From: Viridothelium virens
Lineage: Eukaryota; Ascomycota; Dothideomycetes; Trypetheliales; Trypetheliaceae
DNA length: 64,000 nucleotides
Direction: 5' to 3'
Assembly (NCBI GenBank): GCA_010094025.1
Contig: ML991845.1
Span: 62,001-126,000, forward strand
Shown here: positions 11,894-21,030 of the stretch, in pieces
How positions within the stretch are numbered: position 1 is the stretch's first letter
Layout of the letters: the number at the start of each line of letters is the position of its first letter
Made by a program: the position numbers and the translations under genes
The notes under the pieces: generated by a model
The model's database searches: none
What the model saw: the letters and a program-made list of their open reading frames with translations, nothing else
What the model was told of the DNA's origin: nothing

Positions 11894-14800
11894 ATGGCCG
11901 CTTCTCCCAGCCATGGAGTCACAACACGTCCGCCAAATGGGGAGTGTAGCTATCGAGACTTAGGTCTCGGTACGGCGGCACCAACATGTGGCTGTCATCG
12001 CTTCTGGGGCGATGAGTCGCGTCGCAAATTGATACTGGGAGGTGCTGTGCAAGCTGGAGACGATATTAGGCAGACACCGTGGTGTATTTGCGGACATCAT
12101 GCTTGCTTTCATAAGGACTTGAAAAGATCGGCTATCGAGGCTTTTGGAATAGAGAAAACCGATAAAACATCGTCTGGACGGGTACAGACAACAAGTCAGG
12201 ACAGTGATGCTATCTTTGTGCAATATGTGCGACCGACACCAGATGGAAGAATTCAACTCGTCACCGGATCGCCAACAACGCCCATCAAAAGGTCCAAACC
12301 GGCAACTCCAGAGTTCCTGAGGCGCAATGCTCCGACTACGTCCCAAGACCAACCTTTCCACCCAGCAAATCCCCCGCAATCTGCCGAATCCTCTCAACCA
12401 GCACAGCAGTCTAAGAATACAACAACAACACAGGTGCTCTCCAACAATCCCCAAATTCGGCCTTTCCCTTCTCCCCGTCTACCAGCCATTCAGAGGCTTG
12501 ATGGCAGCCGGCCTTCTTCTGCAGGTAGTCAATATCTGCGTATCACGTCCTCCCAGGATCGTCGGCGAGACTTTTCTGGTACCGGGCAACAGTATGATAA
12601 CGCTGGACTAGGACTTACTTTCACTCTGCCTGGCATTGCTCCTTCTTTACCATCAACAACAAACTCTATCCAAAATGGGGACCTACCAGACTGGGCACGT
12701 TTATTGAAAGAGTTCAACGAGAAGCCGCTGTCCAATGCTCCATCCACAACGAGTGAAATGCAGCGCATAAGCCCAAATACTGCCTTCTTACAACGGACAT
12801 CACAGCAAGGGAGTCAAGCCAGAGGCACGCTTTTACCGCCAGTGGCCACCTCATACAATTTTGCTGATGCCAGGATTGCAGAGGAACAAAGTGCCACAGA
12901 GATGGCGACGCCGAGCAATCGAGGAACACCGGATCTGCGTGGGTTCGATAATATTCTGCACGAGGTAAGGGAGACCGTCGAACGTCAAACTGGTGCAGCC
13001 GCTGCAGGAGCTTCGGGTCATCAAAATAGTCCATCTGCAGACCCCGCTGTTTCTAGTTTGCAGCGGCTGCTTCCTCATCTCAGTGCTATTCGGGATTACA
13101 TGGCGTCCATGCCACAGGAAAGCTTTCAGCGACGTTTAGACGCTTTGGAAAACATGTCGACTCACCAAGCCTCCATGGATGATATTCAGGGAAAGAATGA
13201 CTATCTGGAAGGTCATTTGATTGAAATCAGGACCAAGGTCGAGGAGCATACTGACACTCTCGGCATTCTTCAAGGGGGAGGAAGCAGCAGACGCCGCAGA
13301 CTCCCCTCAGCCGGTAATGAAGCTATAAATGCATCTTTTGCGAGTAATAGCTCTATACAGTCCACCACATCATCTGCGCTCATTGCTGCAGCTATCGAGC
13401 GGCAGGAAACGGAGGCCAAGATGAAAGATTTTGAAGAGCGCGTGAGTCAGTTAGAAAGTACAGCTCCACCCTCATACGCTCATCCGTTGGAGATCGAAGT
13501 GATCTTTCTGCCTTGGAGCAAAGATTTGAAAGGAGTCTGGTTTTCGCCTGACAATACGCCGGTCCAAAGCTCTACCCTCACGACACAAGAATCTGAAGAG
13601 TGGACACATGCCGTCAATTCAAGTCAAAGGCGCTCGTCGTTGCATCATTCTGGACACAGTGGCTGGAGCAGTGATGATATCCATGACTGGGCTGATTCAA
13701 CAGATGAGTGGTTGTGCCCTCGGGCTTGTGGTCCGAAAGGCGTCATCTACGAGCGCTTACGAAGCCGAGGATTCGTCAAGAACGTAGAGCTCAGGAAGAG
13801 CGATGCTGGAGAGTTTCAATCTGCATTGAGAAATGCATTCCTAGGTCTCGCACAGCATTTCCCAAGCATCGCGGCTGACGAATCGAGCCAGCCGTTGGGA
13901 GACTCGACTCCGTCGATTTCGTTCCTTGGTCTTCGCAAGCCTTTTGTTCCTCTGCGAAAAGTTCACAAATCGTCTAGGCTTCGCTTTTTAAGTACTTCTG
14001 AGATGCTGACTCCTGCTATCTGGACAGCCGAGTTCTTGACGTCAAGCGTAGTCATGCGAGCGCAAGGTGGGCAAAAGAGACTTTTCATCACCAACCCGGA
14101 TGCATACCTGCAGCACAATGATCACGATGGCTCTTGTTGGACTTGGCAAAAGCTGAGGGAGTTACCACGCATTACACCTATACAGGCTGAGTCGGAGGGT
14201 GGTGTTGGTGAAGCGGACGCCAAGGAAGCTTGCTGGGAATATCATCCAATGTACGATCCGCCACAAAGTTTGACGTCTTCGTTTTCTTCTCTTATCAGCA
14301 GTCATCTATCGAGAGCCAGTGTCCGCGGAACCCCTCCACCCACGAGTCAGCGGCTATCCGAGGCTTCCTCGAAGGAAAAGGGACAAGATGAAGCACAGAA
14401 GCAATCTACATTGGTAAAAGTCAACATGTCCTCTCAAGATCGTCGCAGGCTCCCTCCAGTAACACCATTGTCCGATTCTCCCCGTCATCGGCGAACGGCC
14501 TCGGCACCCATCTCTGACTATTCAAGCGGGCTTCATGGGGTCAGTTCAACGATTGAAAAACGGCGAATGATCTCCTTTGACAGCGCACCTCATCCTAGAA
14601 ATGCTTTGCAACTTTCTCGACGGACGTCGGCTCTCTCGAATCAATCCGGGTCCTCTTCGAAGCGTCGGAGGATCAGTCGATCGCCAGATGTAGAACGCAG
14701 TGCAATCGCAGCAGCACAAGGATTCACTCCGCGACGCTCGAAGGAGCCTCCAAGTCCATTTTATCCACCTTCTTCTCAAGGACTTCCTCTTCCAAGAAGT

Positions 14801-15163
14801 CAAGGGCATGCAGGAGCAGGTGACTTGACTGCAGCGGGACCGTCAACTGGGCGTAGCTGGGACGCCAATGCAGCTTACGCCACGCCGTTTTCTGGAGGCC
14901 ATCTCTTGCCAGGCGTAGTCGGGAGCGCCAAAGGAGGGGACACTGAAGCCGATAGCGCGATGATAGACCAGGACGAAGTCTGGGAGGGCGTTACAGAACC
15001 AGACCCAGGACAGCAGACGCTCACTACCAATACAGATATCCCAGGCCATGTGGACACCATTGAGATCTCGAGTGTACATCAGAATACCGGAGACTTTGAT
15101 TTTGACGATGACAGTGACATCGAGGAAGACGACGACGATGATGAGGATCAGGATCAGGATTAA
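11894..15163 (+). CDS. Large uncharacterised fungal protein with N-terminal Cys/His cluster
   Basis: A single uninterrupted frame of 1089 codons; I do not recognise the family. The N-terminus has closely spaced potential metal ligands: C18, C32, C34, H35, then C64, C66, H68, H69, C71 and H73 (TCGCHRFW and CICGHHACFH). A Ser/Thr/Pro/Gln-rich region follows. Residues of about 400-540 are likely helical or coiled-coil (RRLDALENMSTHQASMDDIQ; MKDFEERVSQLES). A denser, probably folded core lies at about 550-800 (DEWLCPRACGPKGVIYERL; MLTPAIWTAEFLTSSVVM; CWTWQKLRELPRI; ACWEYHPMYDPP). The rest is disordered and basic, with a nuclear-signal-like SSKRRRISRSP, and ends in a run of Asp/Glu. The start is the first ATG with acceptable context (CCCATGG). 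A nuclear protein is a reasonable inference, not shown. Confidence 0.8.
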   Translation: MAASPSHGVTTRPPNGECSYRDLGLGTAAPTCGCHRFWGDESRRKLILGGAVQAGDDIRQTPWCICGHHACFHKDLKRSAIEAFGIEKTDKTSSGRVQTTSQDSDAIFVQYVRPTPDGRIQLVTGSPTTPIKRSKPATPEFLRRNAPTTSQDQPFHPANPPQSAESSQPAQQSKNTTTTQVLSNNPQIRPFPSPRLPAIQRLDGSRPSSAGSQYLRITSSQDRRRDFSGTGQQYDNAGLGLTFTLPGIAPSLPSTTNSIQNGDLPDWARLLKEFNEKPLSNAPSTTSEMQRISPNTAFLQRTSQQGSQARGTLLPPVATSYNFADARIAEEQSATEMATPSNRGTPDLRGFDNILHEVRETVERQTGAAAAGASGHQNSPSADPAVSSLQRLLPHLSAIRDYMASMPQESFQRRLDALENMSTHQASMDDIQGKNDYLEGHLIEIRTKVEEHTDTLGILQGGGSSRRRRLPSAGNEAINASFASNSSIQSTTSSALIAAAIERQETEAKMKDFEERVSQLESTAPPSYAHPLEIEVIFLPWSKDLKGVWFSPDNTPVQSSTLTTQESEEWTHAVNSSQRRSSLHHSGHSGWSSDDIHDWADSTDEWLCPRACGPKGVIYERLRSRGFVKNVELRKSDAGEFQSALRNAFLGLAQHFPSIAADESSQPLGDSTPSISFLGLRKPFVPLRKVHKSSRLRFLSTSEMLTPAIWTAEFLTSSVVMRAQGGQKRLFITNPDAYLQHNDHDGSCWTWQKLRELPRITPIQAESEGGVGEADAKEACWEYHPMYDPPQSLTSSFSSLISSHLSRASVRGTPPPTSQRLSEASSKEKGQDEAQKQSTLVKVNMSSQDRRRLPPVTPLSDSPRHRRTASAPISDYSSGLHGVSSTIEKRRMISFDSAPHPRNALQLSRRTSALSNQSGSSSKRRRISRSPDVERSAIAAAQGFTPRRSKEPPSPFYPPSSQGLPLPRSQGHAGAGDLTAAGPSTGRSWDANAAYATPFSGGHLLPGVVGSAKGGDTEADSAMIDQDEVWEGVTEPDPGQQTLTTNTDIPGHVDTIEISSVHQNTGDFDFDDDSDIEEDDDDDEDQDQD

Positions 15164-15827
15164 GGTGGAATAAAAATCGGTTCTTAGACACAGTGTTTGA
15201 TGGGCACCAATTTTTATATTGAAGTCGCCCTCCACTCTCCACAAAAAAGGTAGAAGCATCGGCGTTCTTGCGGATTATTGGGTCATCTCCAGAGAATGTA
15301 CCACTATTTGGAGCTTTTTGCGATTTTGTGTCATACATTTTTCTCGGCTCTGGTCTTTGGCGCATGTGGTTGACTGTGTCTGGATGGACGGGAAAAAATT
15401 TGTTGATGTAGCCATGTTAATTCTCAATAATGCAAATGAAATCTTATCCATCATAGCGCCGTTGCATTGATTTGAAGGCATGGCCTTGTCGCAAGCATTC
15501 CCATTTGCGGAGAGCTTGCGGAGGAGAGAGTGAGGCTCAACGGCATTTCCGCCGATAGTTGATTAAGCTGAAGCTGGTTTGCTTCTGGACACCTGTACAT
15601 TTTTCTAGGGAAGCTCCAGCTCATTTCAGCAGGAACATTCACCCTCCACACCTCGGGCGATCATTAGCGGCTGCGTCCGCGAATCCTGATGATTGTGCGA
15701 TTATTTCTCTGAATTTCACGACGCTCATTAATTCTGCTTTAGCTTAGCAGTGCTTGTGATCCCTTTTATTGCCTTTGGCAGGGACCTGAGCTCCCTAGGG
15801 CGCTCAAATTGATAGACATTCGCCAAG
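15164..15827. other. Intergenic between the large orphan and the DnaJ gene
   Basis: This is the 3' UTR of the orphan and the promoter of the J-protein gene. I see no coding motif or RNA gene. The leader immediately before the start reads CGCCAAGATG, a good fungal start context. Confidence 0.5.
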
Positions 15828-17353
15828 ATGATATTGTTACGGCTTCTGCTCTTCTACCTAATACCGCTCTTGTCCTTCGCAGCTGAAGATTACTACAAGG
15901 TAAGGAGATTCCGATCTTATCAAACAATCCTAGAATGCTCAGGCCTTGCGGACCCCTAAGCTTGCTTGCCAAAGTATACGTAGCTAATTCATGCGACAGA
16001 TTCTTGGCGTAGATAAGGATGCCGATGACCGCGAGCTCAAGCGAGCATATCGAAGACTGAGCAAGAAATACCATCCTGACAAAAACCCGTACGAGCCTCT
16101 CTCCTCTCATCCTCACGTACACCATCTCGTTTCGCAGCTGCATAACCCACTCTCCTTCCCTCCTCTCTGCGATCCTTCCTCCACATACATACACACAGAT
16201 ACACGATTCCACCCCAGCCACACCCTCTCAAACCTTTCCCCCCTAAAGCTAACTCATCCTCCCCAACAGCGGCGACGACACCGCCAAACAAACCTTCGTC
16301 TCCATCGCCGAAGCCTACGAAACCCTCTCCGACCCGACCCTCCGCCAAATCTACAACCAATACGGGCACGACGGGGTAACGCAACACAAACAAGGCGGCG
16401 GTCGGGGCGGCAGCGGCGGCGGGCACGACCCCTTCGACCTGTTCTCGCGCTTCTTCGGCGGCTCGGGCCACTTCTCGCACTCGCACGCCGGCGTGCGTCG
16501 AGGTCCCGGGATGGAAGTAACGGTGCACGTGCCGCTGCGCGCGTTCTACACGGGGCTCACGACGGAGTTCAGCGTCGAGAAGCAGATGGTGTGTGAGGAG
16601 TGCGCGGGGAGCGGGAGCGCCGAGGGCGAGGCGGGCGTCGAGGTGTGTGCGGTGTGTGGGGGGAGGGGCCAGACGGTGCAAAGGCAGCAGCTGGCGCCGG
16701 GGATCTTCCAGCAGATGCAGGCGACGTGCGAGGCGTGTGGGGGGAGGGGCAAGCATGTGAGGCATCGATGTGAGGTGTGTGGTGGGAGTCGGGTCGTGCG
16801 GAGGGTGGAGAGCCATGCGTTGGAGGTGGAGAGGGGCGTCCCGGTGGGGGCGAGGGTGGCGTATGAGAATGAGGCGGATGAGAGCCCGGATTGGGAGGCG
16901 GGGGATTTGGTGGTGAGTTTGCAGGAGGAGGAGCCCAGAGTGGCGGGTGGGGAGGAGGAGAGGAGTGATGGGGCGTTCTTTAGGAGGAAGAAGGATGATT
17001 TGTGGTGGAGGGAGGTGCTGAGTTTGAGGGAGGCGTGGATGGGAGATTGGTCGAGGAATCTGACGCATTTGGATGGGCATGTGGTGAGGTTGGGACGGAA
17101 GAGAGGGGAGGTGGTGCAGCCGGGCCAAGTGGATGTGATTGGAGGGGAGGGCATGCCGGTGTGGCAGTGGGAAGGGGAGGGTCCGGAGTACGGGAAGTTG
17201 TTTGTTGAGTATGTCATCGTGTTACCGGATCAAATGGAGCGTGGCATGGAAAAGGAGTTCTGGGCGGTGTGGGAGAAATATCGAAAAAAGAACAAGGTGA
17301 ACCTCATGGAGGACAGCGGCAGGCCTTGGCCTAAAGGACGCGATGAACTTTGA
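15828..17353 (+). CDS. SCJ1: ER-lumenal DnaJ co-chaperone, Scj1 type
   Basis: Scj1 is the ER-lumenal type I Hsp40 that works with Kar2/BiP in folding and degradation of secretory proteins. CDS is join(15828..15899, 16000..16088, 16270..17353), 414 aa. Exon 1 encodes a hydrophobic signal peptide (ILLRLLLFYLIPLLSF) and the first J-domain residues. HPD is at 49-51. Intron 2 (181 nt) falls right after the codons for HPDKN. A Gly/Phe region (GGGRGGSGGGHDPFDLF) follows, then four zinc-binding CXXCXGX-type repeats from C162 (CEECAGSG, CAVCGGRG, CEACGGRG, CEVCGGSR), then the C-terminal substrate domain. The chain ends in RDEL, a KDEL/HDEL-like retrieval signal. Signal peptide plus a type I DnaJ plan plus an ER tail makes the location firm. 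Exon 3 uses a stretched Gly-rich, GC-rich codon set that produces a long antisense frame. Confidence 0.93.
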
Positions 17354-18173
17354 TAGAGGATTTGTACTAGCTGTGTACTTATGATACCAGAATAGACTTG
17401 CATTTTTGGCTCGACAAAGGCTAGCACGAGGTGATGCAGGTCATGGACAGCAAATAAGCAACTTAGACAAAGCGACACACTTACGAAATAAAGGCGCAAG
17501 AAATACGCAAAGGTCACTGCTGGAATGGATAACGTCCAAATTATACATTTGCACAGCGAAAGTCGAAATGTAAGGTCCTCCACCTATACCCAATGACATA
17601 AGAAGATTGAGAGCATCGAGCGAGTCGATTTAATAATTTCTCCCAAAGCAACTGCTCATGAAGGTGCCCAGACGAATGCAGACAAGTGGAGACTCCATGG
17701 TTCAAGTCCTTGAGGGAAAGGACGTCGGCTTTGTCAGTCCACATAGACAGTTTATCCTCAGATGGCATGTTGTACCAACTTCGCTCGCGTAAGAAATGTC
17801 AAATAGAACCAGTTTGCACGTTCTGTTCGTCGGTCCACGAGGTCTAATTTCATTGAGTAACACCGATAGAGCACATAAGATAATTTTAGTGAGCGTGGAT
17901 AAGACGTGTAAGTGATGCGCCGAAGCGATTGTTAGCATGTCCATTGGACAACGTTCGATGATCCGCAGTGAAGATAGCACTACATGGTTGATCTGCGTTT
18001 AGAATTTGTGCTCGGTTGGTATCCAAAGAGAGGGGTTGAAATACGGATATCCAATATCTAGGTATCTTCTTCGTGCCCCCACACGTCTTTCCTCGTCAAA
18101 TATATGTACAATAGTGTCGACCTATCGGCTCTTGGACGTTTTCTGGCGTATTTTCTTTCGCCACCCTCTGTGA
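17354..18173. other. Intergenic between convergent DnaJ and cytochrome b5 genes
   Basis: Convergent 3' ends on both sides. No coding motif was seen. A CTAGGTA element lies near 18058-18064. Confidence 0.5.
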
Positions 18174-18507
18174 TCATAATTTGGCCTCTTCCTTCAACGA
18201 ACCAATCTTTAGTCGCTCCTGATATTTCTTTAACACGGACTCGTTGTGGTACTGCACAAGACGGTGGTTCAGCATTTGGCTTCTATAGCAAGCTTTTTCC
18301 AGCGATGATCCCCTGGGTAGCTCTTCTTACCTTCCAGAATTGCTTGCTGGCATCCTTCCCACCGACTCTCTTCAAAATCTTGGCCCCACCAGGATGCTCA
18401 TCCACGAAGCCACTCATCTCATACACATTGCCATCGATGATGATGTAGAGTCCCTTTTCTACGGTATTGTGTTCTTTGACCTCGTTGGCCGATATTTGCT
18501 TCGACAT
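18174..18507 (-). CDS. Minimal soluble cytochrome b5-like heme protein
   Basis: A small electron carrier of the cytochrome b5 superfamily. CDS is complement(join(18174..18251, 18331..18507)), 84 aa. The 79-nt intron has a GTAAGA donor and a TGCAG acceptor and is phase 0. The heme-binding loop VDEHPGGAKIL gives the first axial His (H38). The residue after the intron gives FWKYHNESVLKKY, where H61 is the expected second ligand. No signal peptide or C-terminal membrane anchor is present, so the protein is probably cytosolic or nuclear, unlike the anchored microsomal form. The upstream frame extends beyond the ATG at 18507, but the conserved family start (MSKQISANEVKEHN) and the AAAATGTCG context favour this site. 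The redox partner is unknown. Confidence 0.87.
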
Positions 18508-19536
18508 TTTCGCCAAGACGTGGAGAATGCGGAGCGTTTTCGGAGGATTGGTCTGCTGTGCCTTGCGCCCTGGCTCTAGAAAGCACGCTAAGGAGAGGAG
18601 GTCTTCGAAATTTGAAGTGATAGATGGATAGGATAAGCCGCGAAGTCGAATCGAGAATGAGACGCCGTCCACTAGCGATCCCCGGATTATCGCAATTGAC
18701 GTCGAGAAACCGAGGTCATTGATGGTCATCAAGAAAGTGGTGATTGGCTGAGCGTCATCATCCTCGGCATGACATCTGTCGGGTGAATCTTGCCGAGACT
18801 AGAAGATGCCTGGAGCATCTTATCTTATCATCACGCATGAACTCCTGATCGATCGTCATGGGTAATCTGAATGATCATCCCGACGTTCGCGGAGGCACGC
18901 AATGGCCAGCTGATCTCTGGCAGGGAATTCGACTCGAGTTGCACTTCGACTGTGAGAGCTCGATGCCAATCTGCGATTCCTAGTCTCAACGCTTCATATC
19001 GCCCTAGTTTCATACACCATCAGTCGGACTAGCCAGCTTCAAGCAACACACGTGAACGGAGAAGCCGAAGTGAGACAGAGGCGCCGAAGGTAGATTACAG
19101 GGCAATTAAGGCTACAAGAGAGGGATGGGTCAGTATCCACCGAGTGCTGTGAATCAGATTTGAGTCATGAGATGTTGTACGTAGATGATGCTGCGCGCTT
19201 TTCAATTCTCACAGCTGTCCTGCTGCTGATTCAGCCAAGAAGGGTCAAGCTAGCATACAAGATCAATTCGTTTTCTTTTCCCAAGGTTCGCCGCCTGTTA
19301 CTTTCATGAAACCCGGTAGCCTTTCCATGACATTCGTAATCGCTGCTGTTGATAGACAAAAGCACACGCTGGCCAGCCAATTGAGAGCATTTCTCAATAT
19401 CCTGTCGTACAGATGCGCCATCCCTGCCAATGCTAGAACTGTCATAAAGAAAATGTGAATAAAAATACAAGATGGGTGGTAGAAATAAACGCCGAAATGG
19501 TGAGATCTCACCGGGGAGAAAGGATGGCATTCAGAA
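18508..19536. other. Intergenic, 1.0 kb
   Basis: This is the upstream region of the cytochrome b5 gene and the 3' region of the WOPR gene (both minus strand). No motif-bearing frame or RNA gene was seen. Confidence 0.5.
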
Positions 19537-21030
19537 TCATGACCTCATCATGGCCCTATCCAAGACCCTCAGTGCACGCTTGTCTTCTCCAAAGCCGATT
19601 TTTTCACTCGGGCCTTGAGCGTTCCTTTGGCTGCCAGGACTTCTACTGCCAGCTCGGCTAGCGCTTCCCTCGCTTTTCACGTCAGACGGTTCTGGATTCG
19701 TGCCATTGATAAGCGAGTGGATGCTTGGAATCTTGGACGAAGTGCTAGTGCCAGCTTCCGCCTCTGAACCGCTCTGTGTCGTCCCCGAAGGATTAGAATC
19801 TCTTCTGTCTCCTCTGGGAGATGACGAGTGATGTGGGACTGATCTATCTTCTCCGTTCTCCAGATGACTACTTGGGGGCGGTTGAGACTGAACATTTGCC
19901 ATTGGCTGGACTGCCGGTTGACTTGTGACGGGCACGTGCGCGGATTCTGGTCTTGCGAGATCCTGAATCTGAGACGGTTGCAGTTGTTGTTGGACGATTT
20001 CTGCAGCTTGCGGCACACGAGGTGACTGATGAGGCACGTATTGAGGCCCAGCGGGCGGAAGTCCATGCGATACCACACCGTTTTGTGCATGAGGAGGTGG
20101 GGGAGGAAGACCAGTATGCGCCAACGGAGGAGGCGGGCGATCGAAGGCTGTAGGACCTGGTCCTGCATGCGACGTGGCTCCTGAGTATGGTGGATAGCCA
20201 TATTGGAGGGGGGAGGGATGTCCGGGCGAGGGATGCATATATATTGGTGGAGTGCCTTGCTGTTGATATGGGCTATAATGTTGCGATTGAGGTGGCGTGG
20301 ACATCGGAGTCGGTGGCGGCCAAGTATACCCGGGGGGTGGACCGTAGGCATGTGGTAGAGAATGATTGTGGGGAACACCATTCGCTCGATTGTAAGGGGA
20401 GGACGTAGTTGGCATTTGCTGGGGCGACGGCGTATATGGGGAGCTCGTCATAGGTGCGCGGGTAACCGGAGGAATATTTTGCTCTATGACTGTCGACTCT
20501 GGATACATGCCCTTTGGGGGTCTGATTTTGTTCAAGTGAGGATCCTGTGAGGGTTGCTTCAGTTCCTGTGCTTCGGGATGGGTCCGCGCGAAGTAGCTTA
20601 TGAGATGCAAATGCTGGCCGCTCTGAGTAGTAATACTGAAAGACTGCTTCATGAGCCCATCCGGTTTGTATCTGTACCCGTCTGGACCATCGTCGGCCAT
20701 GTCAGCATCTGACCCAGCATCTTTATTGCCGTCCTTGGAGTTTCCTCTCTTCTGCGAGGGAAAGCCTCCACCTCGTTTGCCCTCCATTTCACGATAAGTC
20801 AGGAAACTTCCAGACACTCTGCTCGCACTCCATGATTTGCCGTCCGTCCATCGCCGCATCCCGGCTTCTCGTTCATCCCATACGAATACGGATCCCGATC
20901 TGATTGACTGTCGTTCTTTTTCCGACAGACGTCGCTGGACGCGAGGGAGCAGGCCTTGTCGGCAGGCCTCAAATAGAATGATGGCGTCCCCCGGAGTACG
21001 GACTATGCCATGGTATGTCTCCATGTCCAT
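19537..21030 (-). CDS. Gti1/Pac2 (WOPR) family transcriptional regulator
   Basis: WOPR proteins (Wor1, Ryp1, Sge1, Gti1, Pac2) bind DNA and switch morphology, development and, in pathogens, virulence programmes. The uninterrupted CDS is 497 aa. The first WOPR half is at the very N-terminus: METYHGIVRTPGDAIILFEA, then PRVQRRLSEKERQSIRSGSV, FVWDEREAGMRRWTDGKSW and SRVSGSFLTYREM. The second conserved block is GLMKQSFSITTQSGQHLHLI at about 125-150. The short leader before METYHG is like Pac2 and unlike Wor1/Ryp1. The remainder is Pro/Gln/Ser-rich and disordered. The ATG at 21030 is chosen because the conserved domain starts within three residues. A 3' splice acceptor about 63 bp upstream (CCTTTTAG) suggests an intron in the 5' leader. 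The upstream gap is 5.5 kb, the longest in the window. Confidence 0.93.
   Translation of the reverse strand: MDMETYHGIVRTPGDAIILFEACRQGLLPRVQRRLSEKERQSIRSGSVFVWDEREAGMRRWTDGKSWSASRVSGSFLTYREMEGKRGGGFPSQKRGNSKDGNKDAGSDADMADDGPDGYRYKPDGLMKQSFSITTQSGQHLHLISYFARTHPEAQELKQPSQDPHLNKIRPPKGMYPESTVIEQNIPPVTRAPMTSSPYTPSPQQMPTTSSPYNRANGVPHNHSLPHAYGPPPGYTWPPPTPMSTPPQSQHYSPYQQQGTPPIYMHPSPGHPSPLQYGYPPYSGATSHAGPGPTAFDRPPPPLAHTGLPPPPPHAQNGVVSHGLPPAGPQYVPHQSPRVPQAAEIVQQQLQPSQIQDLARPESAHVPVTSQPAVQPMANVQSQPPPSSHLENGEDRSVPHHSSSPRGDRRDSNPSGTTQSGSEAEAGTSTSSKIPSIHSLINGTNPEPSDVKSEGSASRAGSRSPGSQRNAQGPSEKIGFGEDKRALRVLDRAMMRS

Noticed and set aside
16037-17128. 363-codon minus-strand frame opposite the DnaJ gene
   Set aside because: His/Pro/Leu/Arg-rich, no motif; a shadow of the Gly-rich zinc-finger exon.
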